A stretch of 64,000 nt of DNA from Neckera pumila. Taxonomy: Eukaryota > Streptophyta > Bryopsida > Hypnales > Neckeraceae. The position numbers and the translations under genes were made by a program. The stretch is from assembly GCA_963969595.1 (NCBI GenBank), contig OZ018413.1:14435711-14499710 (forward strand). Reading direction: 5' to 3'. This document shows, piece after piece, positions 11,646-22,428 of the stretch. The notes under the pieces are model-generated. The model saw only the letters and a list, made by a program, of their open reading frames with translations. It had not been told where the DNA came from and ran no database searches. Positions within the stretch are counted from its first letter, which is position 1. The number at the start of each line of letters is the position of its first letter.

Positions 11646-12571
11646 ATCTCTAAAGGACCAAATGGCATTTTTTTTTGGCAACATAGCAATTTTGGGCAGC
11701 TCACTATGAATAAAAATATATTAAGTTTCTTTAAAAATTTCACACAACATGTGCCCAAAGAGTAGCTTTAAGGTCCAAAACTTTTCAAAACTTTTGTCAA
11801 CATGGTAAAAAGTTATTGGATGCTGTATCATTTTCAACGGATGGCGAGCAGCTCAAAAAATTCCTGAAAAATCACTTTTAGAAAAAAAAAATTTGAAATT
11901 GTTTTTCTACAATTATATATACGTTTAAAGATTTGAATTATTCCATTTTGATTTATGAGATGAAAATTATGAGGTGTTCTAGTTTGTGGGCAGTTATGGA
12001 TTTCATACTCTAAAATAAACTTTGAAATCCTTTATTTAACTCAATTTTTAATACTTTTTGAAAAAAATAAAACTACAGAATGTAGATTGTTTATTACAAC
12101 ATCACAACTATTGGATTGACATTTTTCAATTCTATAATTAAATTTTTAAAAATTTAGTGTTTTGAATCATTCTCTACTTCTTTCTACTTACTATTTTTTT
12201 CCTATATGTTGTACAACTCCAAATGATCTGAAATTTTTCAAGCATGTAGACAACTTTTTTTGAAAAATGAATTCAAGGAGTAACCACCATTTTGGACAAT
12301 TTTTCATTTAAATGTGACCTTGTGAAGTGCAGCTGCCCAATTTTTTGTTGGGCCAAAAAAAGGGTTTATACCAATTCAAATGCTTATATCTTGCAATCTA
12401 CAAGATGGAAAATTTTGAAATTTTCTTGGAATGTTTTTAAACAAGCTTACTACAAGATCCTATTGTTACATGTGTCTAATTTTTTTTTTTTTTAAAACTT
12501 GGTACTTGTATTAGAAACGGCAATTTTGGAGCGTTTTTGGTGAAAACATAGTCTCTGACCTTAAGGGGGTA
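11646..12571. mobile_element. Degenerate TTAA-type element
   Basis: The left end reads TCTCTAAAGGACCAAATGGC and the right end GACCTTAAGGGGGTAAGTTAA, both decayed versions of the CCCCTAAAGGACC terminus. The right third matches family B (TATATCTTGCAATCTAC, then an AAGATCCTAT block). The left half differs from family B, so this is a related subfamily or a recombinant. Confidence 0.55.
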
Positions 12572-12980
12572 AGTTAAGAAAGAGAGACCATGCAGTGGGC
12601 CTCTCCATGCTAGAAGGTACCATGCTTTGCTAGATTCTTGAAGGAGCTTATCAATTAATTCAAGGATTGGGGGTGGTTGAGGAGCCCTATAATAAGACAA
12701 TTTTGTTCATTGGAGGGGGTTCTTTTGAAGGATGCAAAACAAATCCCTGCTTTATTGGTAAATAATGTTATAAAGGCAATGAAGCAGTCAAACTTTTGAA
12801 ACCGTTCCTACAAAAGACATTGAAACAATTCCAATAAGTTCACTACGACCATCTGCAGTGGAACCAGGATAGTGATAGCATGCATAGTGTAGCGACAATT
12901 TTAAAAAACACTCCTAAATGCAACTGATATTGGTCTCTCTTTGCTACCAATTCTAAAAACAACCATTTTCAACATTTTAA

Positions 12981-13887
12981 CTCCTAAAGTACCACTATCC
13001 TCTTGGGGGACAAAATGGATTGTGGGCAAGCTCTTATAGTCTCTATATTTGTTGGGATTTTTTGCAACTTTTTGTGAAGATAGAAAAACACATTAGCTTT
13101 CCGGGAATATATTTTTGATTTCAATTGGTGTTCAAGAGCAAAGTTATGGCACAATAAGCCCTAATTTAAGTTTGGCGAGCAGAGAAAAAAGACCCATGAA
13201 AACTTAAAATAAAAAAATAAAAAAATAAAAATTTCATTTATTGTGTTTTCATCTACAGAGGAAGATTTGATTTATTCCATTTGGATTTGTTATGTGAAAG
13301 TTATAGACAATCCTATTTTTTGGATAACCTAAGCATTTGCTTGAAGAAATAAATTGTAGCATTCATATTTGAGTGTAATTTTAACAATTTAAAAAGAAAT
13401 TGTTTGACAGGATTAAATTAGCTTGCTAGAATAATCGCACCATCAAAATTATTGAATTTCAATTCCATCTTGAAGTTATTAACAATTTAGTTTATTTCAA
13501 TCTTGGACCTACTTCTACTTAACAATATGTATAGAATGAAAATCAAGTGTGTTTTATTTGAAATATTTTTCCTAGACTTTCAACTCAATTATTGAAGATA
13601 CTTTTTTTTTAATTCAATGTATGAAGTTCAAACATTTTAAGCTAAGAAGATTTGAAGTCTAAAATCTAAACATGCAAGGTGCAAAAAAATGGTTTTCTTC
13701 ACTTCAAATGCAAAATATCTTGCAATCCATGAAGGCAAAGTTTTTGAAGTTTCTTTTTTATGTTCTACAGTAATATTAATCTAGTTTAAAAACCTACAAT
13801 TAGATATGTAATAAAAATATTTTTTAAAGTTTATTAAACTTTGCAATAGAATTAGTAGTTTTGAGTGGAATTTGATGCCTGGGGAGA
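12981..13887. mobile_element. TTAA-type element, family B, degenerate right end
   Basis: TTAA at 12977-12980 is followed by CTCCTAAAGTACCACTATCC and a GGGGGACAAAATGGAT block that matches the starts at 52777 and 60709. The body stays collinear with those copies, including GTGAAAGTTATAGACAATC and ACCTACTTCTACTTAACAA. The right terminus has decayed (GGGGAGATTA near 13881), so the end coordinate is approximate. Confidence 0.65.
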
Positions 13888-15069
13888 TTACTGGTTTTTT
13901 TTTTTAAAACTAAGTGAATTAAAAGATAGGGTCCATTAAATTCAAAGCAGAGAAAAAATATATAATACGCAAGACCACTATAGGGTCCATGAAATGCTAC
14001 ATACTCTATTATATACAAATTAGGGTATAGAAAAACTTCATGTAGTAGGAATTTTTATTAATAAATTAGCCTTAAAAAATAGAGGTTGTGCAAATTTTTC
14101 ATAGTACAATGAGTATACATGTGGATAGATAATTTCATATAGATGATAAAATGAACATAGTCAAAAAATCTACAATGAAGGGTGGTTGACTGAAATTGTG
14201 CCACGGTACTAATAGTGTATATATCAAAAAAATTAAATGTAAATGTAAAGCACTGACCATAAGGCAATGCGTAGAAAAAATTTCAGCTCATTTGACCACA
14301 TAGATTGAAAGATTATGGCGTTTGAAGTAAGAATTTTTTTATTTTTTATTTTTGCATAATATTGCCAACAGACTTGAAGCCCTTTTGGGAGTAAAATTTT
14401 TGCTCTACACAAAGATAAAGACTTTGGCCATTTGTAGGTATATAATGTCAGGTTTACTCATGAAAATTTTAGGAGCGAATATAGAGTGTAGCTTATTCTA
14501 AATCAATCTGCAATGTAAGGAGGTTAAGTGCATTGGCAATACACTAGTCATGTTTTGATGATTTCTTGTAGAATGAGGAAATTCTTAATTTTTAATTGAA
14601 ACAATAAAAATTAGAGACAAAAATTTGAAATATGGTATGCGGGAAAATTTTCATGAACTTTGACTTTATATATTGCAAGATAATAGGGCTTGAAGTAGAA
14701 AAAATGTTTATTCTTGAAGCCATCCCAACATAGCTAATAAAGTTTGACTCCTCTTAGTTTATGATTTGAAAACTAATTTTTTCTTTGATAATTTTATTCC
14801 ATATTTTATTAGTTATATACATGCCAAATTTCAAAAGTTGATGAACATTTTTGCAAAAGGTGCCCAAAAGATGCCCAAATTGCTCAAGCTACCAAAAAAG
14901 TTCAAGGCAACATAACTTTTGTTTTGGATACTCAATTAGGAAAAATTATATTGTCACTAAAGGGATACATGTTCACACCTTGTGTCAAAACATTGTGAAC
15001 AACTAACCCAAATTGACTTCTTAGATCCTACCCGGATTTTCAATTGTTCATTCAATTGGTCTTTAGGGG
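13888..15069. mobile_element. Jumble of TTAA-family fragments
   Basis: A clear right-type end (GGTCTTTAGGGG then TTAA at 15070-15073) closes this stretch, but I found no matching left end. Blocks around 14280-14340 and 14640-14700 are reverse-oriented copies of the family B right-end region (TAGATTGAAAGATTATGGCG and similar). No coding potential is seen. Confidence 0.45.
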
Positions 15070-15073
15070 TTAA

Positions 15074-15840
15074 AAATACCACATGGTCAATTGGACATTG
15101 AAATTTTATATGTAAGATAGACCCACTTAAAAATTGCACAAATTAATTTACAAAAACCATAGGATGTTGGAAAAATGCCCCACGTAGCTTTTTCTGTAAA
15201 AATATGGTCATCTTAAATACAATAATTAAGGTAAATAGCCCTACATCAAATACCTTCTTAACTTAGGTGTATACCTAAAATTACAAGGAGTGATTATTCT
15301 AGGATTTGATGAAAATTGAAAGGCCTTAGGACTTTAGAATTTGAGTTAGTTTCAACCTAGATTAAAACAAAATCATCATCTAGATTGGGTTTTGTAGTGT
15401 GGACTTCTACCAGTCATTCCTCAAAACAATTTGCTAATTATAATAAGGTAAACCAACCTACAAGAGGAATAATGACTGGTTTATTTTGTTGCTGGCTTTG
15501 TTGTCATTGTTGAATTTGAATTTTTTTCACATAATGACAAATGTGAGAGTTGAAGAGAGTAATTGAAATTATATTTTTTTGACTAAGGTAGACCCCCCAT
15601 TACCAACCAGTGCCCCATCATCATTCAATAGGGTTTTTTATATGCAAGAGATTTCATCCATTTTTTCAAAGTAAAATGATTGTAAAAATAGCCAATGCTT
15701 AAATTAGGTAAAATTTTGGTGAAAGCTAGCACTCGTTTTCAACCATCAAATCTTGGTTTCCAACCATCAATTTCACCATTCTTGTCTTGCTACATGTGCT
15801 TGGTTTGGAGTACCAAAGTGAACAAGAAGTAGTCTCTTAA
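15074..15840. other. AT-rich spacer
   Basis: No gene, RNA or terminal repeat recognised. It ends in the TTAA (15837-15840) that borders the next element. Confidence 0.4.
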
Positions 15841-17154
15841 CCCCTAAAGGACCATGACTGCAGATTTTGAACAACAAATGAACGGAAACACGTCTCAAAC
15901 TCATCAAAATGCATTTTTTCATCCACCAATTTTTTTTCAAGATTCTTATATTAATTCTTTAGCATTTGTACGGTTAAAATTATAAAGATTTTGCTTTGCA
16001 AACATTCTATGTTTTAAAAGGTATTAGGAGGTCTAGCCTCAAAAAGTAACTTTTTCAGTTCAAAAAATGACCCTTCAAAAATGACTTGAATCTTTGTAGA
16101 TTTTTGAAGAGTAAAATCTTTAAAAACCACTATAATTAGAACTCAATATTTTGAACTTATAGAAAAAAAATCTTTTAAAAATTATAAATATTCAATCTAC
16201 AATTGGATCATTGCAAAAAACACCAACCACTTTGGCTTGTTTTTGGCTAGTATCCCAATACTCATGATCTTTTGTATATGAATTTTTAAAAATAAAATAA
16301 AATAAAGATGATTAGTATAAGACTAAAATTAGCATATTTCCCAAAATTTTAGATCCAAAAAAAATCTAGGTCAAAGTTATTCACAAAAATGAATGAGTTG
16401 AAATTTTAAAGGAAATACATACTTTGACATTTTTATTTGTAAAAAATAGGAAAAACAATTTCTGAGAAAGTAAAAATACATCATTTGGAAAGACTTCATG
16501 GTAAAGAGATTTGACCAAAAAATTGATCTTGAAACCATCTTAACTGTTCAGAATTGCGCGCGCAAGAGAGCCCTCTTTGCATGGATGTAGACAATACAAA
16601 ATAAAATGTTTTAAAATTTCCCTCGGTAGAAACATGAGTTCCTACTATGCAAATAGACCATAGAAATTTCAGCTCTAAATAATATAATTTGGAGACTCTT
16701 TTTCACTCAAAAAACCTAAATTACAAAATGTGACAAATTAGCTAAATTTAAATTTAAATATAAAATAATTTTAAATTTTTTTTGAAAAATATGAGATATG
16801 ATTAACCTCAAGACAAACATCTTTAATAAAAAATTCAATTTCATGCAAGTTATATTTCAAAAGTTATCGCAAAAGGAAGCTTCCACAAATTCTTTGTGAC
16901 AATTCAAAGTACCGGTGTTTCTTGCAATGACCCAATTGATTTTAGAAGGAATTTCTAATTTTTTGGCTTCAAATTTTATTTAAAAATATTGATAGGTATT
17001 TTTCAAATGTTGATCTAATTGTATGGATGTGATCTATAAATAGCATTTTACAACTATTATTTGAGAGTCTTCATTAAAACATTCTTCTAAATTGCATTTT
17101 ATAACAGATCTTCAAAATTTTGGAAATTTGGACACCCCTTTGGTCCTTGAGGGA
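15841..17154. mobile_element. TTAA-flanked element, about 1.31 kb
   Basis: It begins CCCCTAAAGGACCATGAC after TTAA (15837-15840) and ends TTTGGTCCTTGAGGGA before TTAA (17155-17158). The interior is AT-rich and non-coding and differs from families A and B apart from the termini. The first CCCCTAAAGGACC is matched by GGTCCTTGAGGG-type sequence with a few differences, so it is older than the family A copies. Confidence 0.6.
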
Positions 17155-17799
17155 TTAAATGTCGGAAATGAAAGACTCTATACATTGGACATAGGTCAAG
17201 GCAAACTTTTGGCTTTAAAAATCCATAGTAATTTCAGTTCAAGGGACAAATTTACCAAACTTTTTGCAATCCCAGTCTTTTCTATAGATGCACCTCTGAA
17301 AATATTTGTCTTGCCTTGTATTATTCTAGATCATGTCAGAATTGCTTATTTGGTCTTATAGGTGGTTCTATTTTATGTACAAATTTGTTATAAATTCTTT
17401 AAATGTGCTACCCATTTAGTCCAAAAAAATCTTTAGACTACCCCAAAACCAACAAAGAGTATATCCATGATGATCATCTTATTTACTAAAATAGCCAAAG
17501 TATTTCTTAACATGGCCACAATATGAAGGCCTAAAATAGTCACTACTAGTGATGAATTTACACTAAAAAGGTAGATGTTTCCATTGCAATCACTAATCAC
17601 TTTGTTACCATCATCTAAGACATAGATTGTGGCCATTAACCCACATTGAATCAATTTTCAACTACTACCTCCAATTTTTTTCTACTTTTTCTTCAAATTG
17701 AAATAGATTTTTTTATTGTTTTTTTCAATGATTTTTTCAAATATCAACCAAGTTTTTTCTCAATTCCACCAACCAACAATGAACTAACCGGCGGATCTC

Positions 17800-19842
17800 A
17801 CCAAACATCAAAATGCAACGTACTAAATTTACATCCAAACAGGTTCAAGGTCTTGTCAGGATCAAACAAGACGCATTTCAAACATTCCAATATGTTGATC
17901 CATCAAGTCTTCATGAGGACCTTTATTTTTGGCGAAATTTTGCCGGTTCTGACAAAAAGTAACAAATGCATTCACGTCCCTCCAAATTTAATGCTATCTA
18001 GTGCTGCTAGAACATAGCTTCTACAATGAAAAAACAAGCCCTAGTCTTTACATTTGACAAGACTTTGAACCCACTCATTTCTGAAAGTTCTGCAGGTTTA
18101 GTGAACTCCAGATAAAGTTTGGGACTATGGCTAAAATAGGATTCATAAGAATTATATAAAGTCTCCAATTGTCTCACCAAAGGCAATCCATTCAATGCCA
18201 TAACATTCAAACTGCATAATGCTCCATATTGTGCACTTCCATACAAAAATTAAGGAAAATTCTTTTTGCATTAATTTCTAAATACCCCACTATTCTTGGT
18301 CAGATATAGGGATCATTGAGGCATCATATCTCAACCATTTGATTGATCCACCAAAAGTGATTGTTGAAAACAATGCCACACATATTTAGAAAGTGGCTTA
18401 CAAAATTTTGGGATAATTCATTATAAAATACAAGAGATTAAAACCTTTAGTCAAATTAGACTTTCCATTTGTGTGGGAACAATTTTGATCATTGGGGTGC
18501 TTATGGATTAACCCCTAAATGCCCAAGGCTTGTTTTGAACTTATTGGAATTTGCTTTGAATTGAATAAGAAACCAACATTTTGATAAATTGAATCATTTT
18601 GTTTAAAATTGTAAACAAACAAATTCAAAATGGACATACTAGAGATTACATAAGAAAAGAAAACACAACAATATTATTTAAGGACTGAAAGATTATAATT
18701 TTTGTTCACGATGTGTTAAATTATGAAAATCTTTCAACTCTCTTTTTGCATGTCAAATCTAAAAAATTGGTCACCAAAAAAAAATGAGGTTGAAGGGCCT
18801 CACATGCATAACCCCAATCAATTTATATCTTCTCCAATCTACTCTACAATTTTTTTAAATGAATTTCTTGTGTGATTTTTTCTCCAAGATCTAGTGTGTT
18901 TGAGGCTCATTTCCAAGAGCCCTCAACACTACGGAAAGCCAAGATTGCAATGGGTACCCTTGCACAAAATCTTAAACAAAAAAATCAAAATCATTCATTT
19001 TCAAAATCGGATTTTTGATGCTAAAACTAGACTTCAAGAAGAATTTGTCAAAAATATAAACTACGAAAAATAACTTAGTTAGGTCTTACTTAACTTCAAA
19101 GTTTCTTTGACACCACATTCTGGTGCTCGGGCATTTAGGGGTTAACTGAGTTGTCACATTATTACAGGAACCCTGGAATATGGAGAATATGAAAGCTCCA
19201 CCTACACCGATCAACCCCTCTGCAACCTCATCCTCATTTAAGCCTCTCCATGATGCATAAGAGCACATAGCAACATTCTGAGATGTTATTTGCATGCTTC
19301 TTACCCTAAACGGGTAACCCTGGAGAACTGGAGCAAGTACACCTTTTCACCCCAAACACTACTGTAAACATGGTCAGACAACCAACTTTGGTTGTCAACA
19401 TAAGTAACTTTTGTCATATGACATAGCAATAAAATCCGCCCTTGGAAAGATCAGATTTGGTGCGTTCAGAAAGAACCTTTCACATGCAATTGGCCATATC
19501 CCAGCCCACACCAGTGCTCTAATGTTTTTTGGACTAGTGACGGACACTTAGAAAATCGAGAAATGCTTGCATGCGAGAATTATCGGTCATTGGACGACCG
19601 GAATATAGCAAGACAAACTAAGTGCGAAACTGTACCAATTTTTTGCGACGTTTGTGCACCGCAGTACCCATCAGCTTCTGCAGAATAGTATCACTACCCT
19701 TTGCGTAGAGAATCCGCTCATTTTTCACATGCTGGTTTGTGCCTAGGTAGTAGAATTGGCCAAACTTCACTTCCTCCACATCGCACAATGCCTTGCGACG
19801 GCCGGCATGTTTCCAAAAAGAATCAAATTTGGGCACAAGCAA
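17800..19842 (-). pseudogene. hAT-like transposase remnant, split by a TTAA element
   Basis: Minus-strand pieces read in order like the hAT/ZNF862-like transposase family. An N-terminal BED-like region at 19842-19618 contains PKFDSFWKHAGRRKAL and KKLVQFRT. Next come blocks resembling SGRPMTD and STGVGWDMAN (about 19620-19480), then a segment at 19295-19145 with FQGSCNNVTTQ. A C-terminal part at 18246-18007 reads LPLVRQLETLYNSYESYFSH and then SNVKTR. Stops and frame changes separate the pieces. The 630-bp TTAA element at 18512-19141 interrupts the core directly after the NNVTTQ motif. Family assignment is from motif memory. The 3' limit is approximate. Confidence 0.6.
18512..19141. mobile_element. 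TTAA-flanked non-autonomous element, family A copy 2 (630 bp)
   Basis: It has the same ends as 9277-9919: CCCCTAAATGCCCAAGGC at the left and CGGGCATTTAGGGG at the right, with TTAA at 18508-18511 and 19142-19145. It is collinear with copy 1 throughout (for example CCAAGATCTAGTGTGTTTGA and TCAACACTACGGAAAG). It interrupts the hAT-like coding remnant, giving independent evidence that it moved. Confidence 0.88.
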
Positions 19843-19894
19843 TCTTTCTGTCCTCTCGCCTCAGCCCAAGGCGTCTCCGCTGCCCAATGGTCCT

Positions 19895-19917
19895 GAAAAA
19901 GGTCTTGGGCACTTAGG
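19895..19917. mobile_element. Orphan TTAA-family right terminus
   Basis: GGTCTTGGGCACTTAGGGGTT resembles the family A right end (CCTTGGGCATTTAGGGGTT) with two differences. TTAA is mutated to TTCA and no partner end is seen. It lies just outside the N-terminal hAT piece. Confidence 0.45.
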
Positions 19918-20364
19918 GGTTCAGCCAAGCAAAGGTGATCTGCACTGCCAACACACACGACCCACTCGAACACTAGATAGAGCCACATTTTGAACGACAA
20001 ATTCAATCTGGTCACACCCATCAGTGATCTGCATACGTCGTGAGCCATCCAGCTCCCGCTTCTCAGCTTGTCGGTACATTTGCCATTATACAATTAATAC
20101 AACTTCTTACTAACTGAACACATGCAATTGATTTTGATTCCTCAGGCTCAAACTCACGGAAACCCTTCTGCTTTGTCTGCAACATATACCCACCCAGTGC
20201 AGCATGTGTAGCATGTGTGGGATGGCGCAGACAAAGTTTTCTTGAGAGAAGCGTCGTCTCATCTACTCGTGCCAGCATCCCACAACTGTAAACATCGTAA
20301 ACCCTCTACTAAAATAACCCACTGGAACTGAAAAGTATTGTACTGAAAACTTAAAACCTTACAT

Positions 20365-20386
20365 CCTAAACCCTAAACCCAAACCC
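20365..20386. promoter_or_regulatory. Telobox-like CCTAAACCCTAAACCC
   Basis: Two telomere-like units in tandem (telobox core AAACCCTAA). Teloboxes occur in plant promoters and as short interstitial telomeric sequence. It sits 0.5 kb downstream of SWP73, so it is not that gene's promoter. Function is not shown. Confidence 0.35.
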
Positions 20387-20879
20387 ATTTTTCTTGTCAT
20401 GTACCCATTGTCATGAGCCAGAATTGGAAATAGTCCACACATACACAATGCACGTGTCAAGCCCATTAAAATTCATCGTGATTTGTACAGACACATAACA
20501 GTGTCAAGCGTTGTATCAAATGCGTTCTTCTATTGTTCAACGTGAAGATATGTGCACCTGCAGAACGTTGGTCGCCGTCATCAGAATCGATGCTTACCAC
20601 AGCTTTTCAGAAATAAACTCTAATAGTTTCAAATTAGCACTCCTCACCGTCGTCCATAGAGCCCCGATTCTCAGCACAAAAGCAATTCAATAACAATACA
20701 AGAACCACAAAAATAGACTGACCGAAGTATCTAGTGAGATCTAGTGAGTATCTCATGTCAGAGGATTAAGGGAGGAACAGGACAACAGCGGTAGTCAACT
20801 TCACTTACAGATGTGCCAATATAAGCTTACCCTAGTTTAGATGCGATGTGATCGAGAGGCGCATGAAACCCTTACTTGC

Positions 20880-22428
20880 TCATGCATTATTCCCTGGACC
20901 CTCAGGGGCCTTCGCTGGGCGTCGATTCACAAAACGAATCACTGCATCTTCCACCCTGCACTCCCCACTCTTCAGAATAAGCCAAAAACAAAAAAGAATC
21001 ATACTGAGGTTATTGAAGAATCAAACAGATGCAGATCAAGTAACCCCAGTCGAAAAGCACATACGCATACCATGGCTGGTTATAGAAATCCGATCTTCTC
21101 TCCTTCTCAGGGTTCCGGCTATTCTGCCCAATGACCATTTTAAGGTCGCGGCTTTGAGAGGCAATCAGGGCATTAATAAAATCCACGGGGGAATGACTGA
21201 AGCCTAGAAAATAGGCCCGTCTTCGACGATGCTCGTTAATTTTCCGAATAGTGTTGGCGATCATTTCGTCATACAGATCAATATCTCTATGCTTCTCAAT
21301 GTTGGTCAGAAACTGGTTCATTTCTTTCAGCAGAGGCGCCGGGATGTTAACGCTCACATCGTAGCATGCATTCCCTGAAGGCATACTGCCGGAAACCTTA
21401 ATTCTGTGATTGAGATGAATAGGTTGTGGAGGACTTAAATGGTCCTTCAGCCTGGCAGAGATGGAGGCAAATTTGATTCTCTCATCACCCAAAACCTTCT
21501 GCAAGGCAGGGTCACAGTTGATAAGGGTCGGATCCGCCGGATTCTGGAGTTTCTTGGTCTTGATGTATTGCCAAAGTGCCGCAATAATGTGTGGTCGCGT
21601 GTCAACCTCGACGCCCAGAAGTTGAGCCAAAGGAGCTGATAACTTGAACCTGTCCGGGTTATGATCCATTTCCAAGCGTATGCTAACATCACACTCGATG
21701 TTCCCTCGCCTCTTAATTTCAAAACCTTCGACATGATTAGAAGCCCTGGCGCTATCCCACACAATTGTGCTGTTCTCTGGATAATGCAGAGGGTCCAAAT
21801 GAATAGTGATTCTCTTGAAGAACGACGAAAACTTGGGCAACGATGGGCTCGCCGGCTTGGAGCTGTTCCCGTCGGTCAGTTCCAGGTTATCAGGCTCCAG
21901 AACCCGGCCCATTATCCGCAACGTCCATGTCGGACCTTCGTTATAATGCTGCTGAAACGAAGAATTAGGGTTTGCGGTCTGATTGGCATAAGTATTGAAA
22001 ACGTACATTCGCAGAATACGCTCCACGGGCGGGGGCGATCGCACCACCTCTTGAATATCCAGCTTCTTCCTGGCCAACGCCGCGTCCACCCGCGCCTCGA
22101 ACTCCACAAGCTGAGTGTAAATCGCGGACTCCGGCAGCAGCGCGGAGACCTTATCAGGAATCTGCTTCTCCACCACTTTCTGCTTCTTGCGCCGCGCCGC
22201 GGGCGTCACATCCGCGGCCTTGAACGCCGACGACGTGTTGCCCGTGTTGTTGGCACCCATCGGCCGCCCGCGCCCGCGCTTGCCACTTGACCCGCCTCCG
22301 CCTCCACCTCCGCTTCCGCCTGTGGGCGGGGTGCCCACGCCGCCCCCTCCTCCGGCTGGCGCCCCCATCTGCCTCACCTGTTGCCCCAGAGACACAGCTC
22401 CGCCACTAGACGATGCTCCGCCCTGCAT
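20880..22428 (-). CDS. SWP73: SWI/SNF complex subunit SWP73/BAF60 (SWIB domain)
   Basis: Core accessory subunit of plant SWI/SNF (BAF/BAP) nucleosome remodellers; nuclear. Exons 21071-22428 and 20880-20955 join across a short GT-AG intron (donor GTATGCG, acceptor TGCAG), with TG|G completing a conserved tryptophan. The product is 477 aa from the ATG at 22428. The N-terminus is glycine/proline-rich with a basic GKRGRGRP stretch. A conserved region follows (MYVFNTYANQ, WTLRIMGR, FFKRITIHLDP), then a SWIB/MDM2-like domain at about 260-335 (FKLSAPLAQLLGVEVDTRPH, IIAALWQYIKTKKLQ) and the C-terminal YFLGFSHSPVDFINALI, RNPEKERRSDFYNQPW and VEDAVIRFVNRR. The frame is open 60 bp further 5' but has no ATG and meets a TAG, so the start at 22428 is preferred; an upstream exon is possible. 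Length is close to the Arabidopsis homologues. Confidence 0.93.

Noticed and set aside
17433..17654. Minus-strand open frame next to the hAT remnant
   Set aside because: Hydrophobic, no hAT motif that I can recognise; not included in the pseudogene.
20365..20386. Possible telomere or interstitial telomeric array
   Set aside because: Only about two units of the plant telomere repeat; far too short, so treated as a telobox at most.
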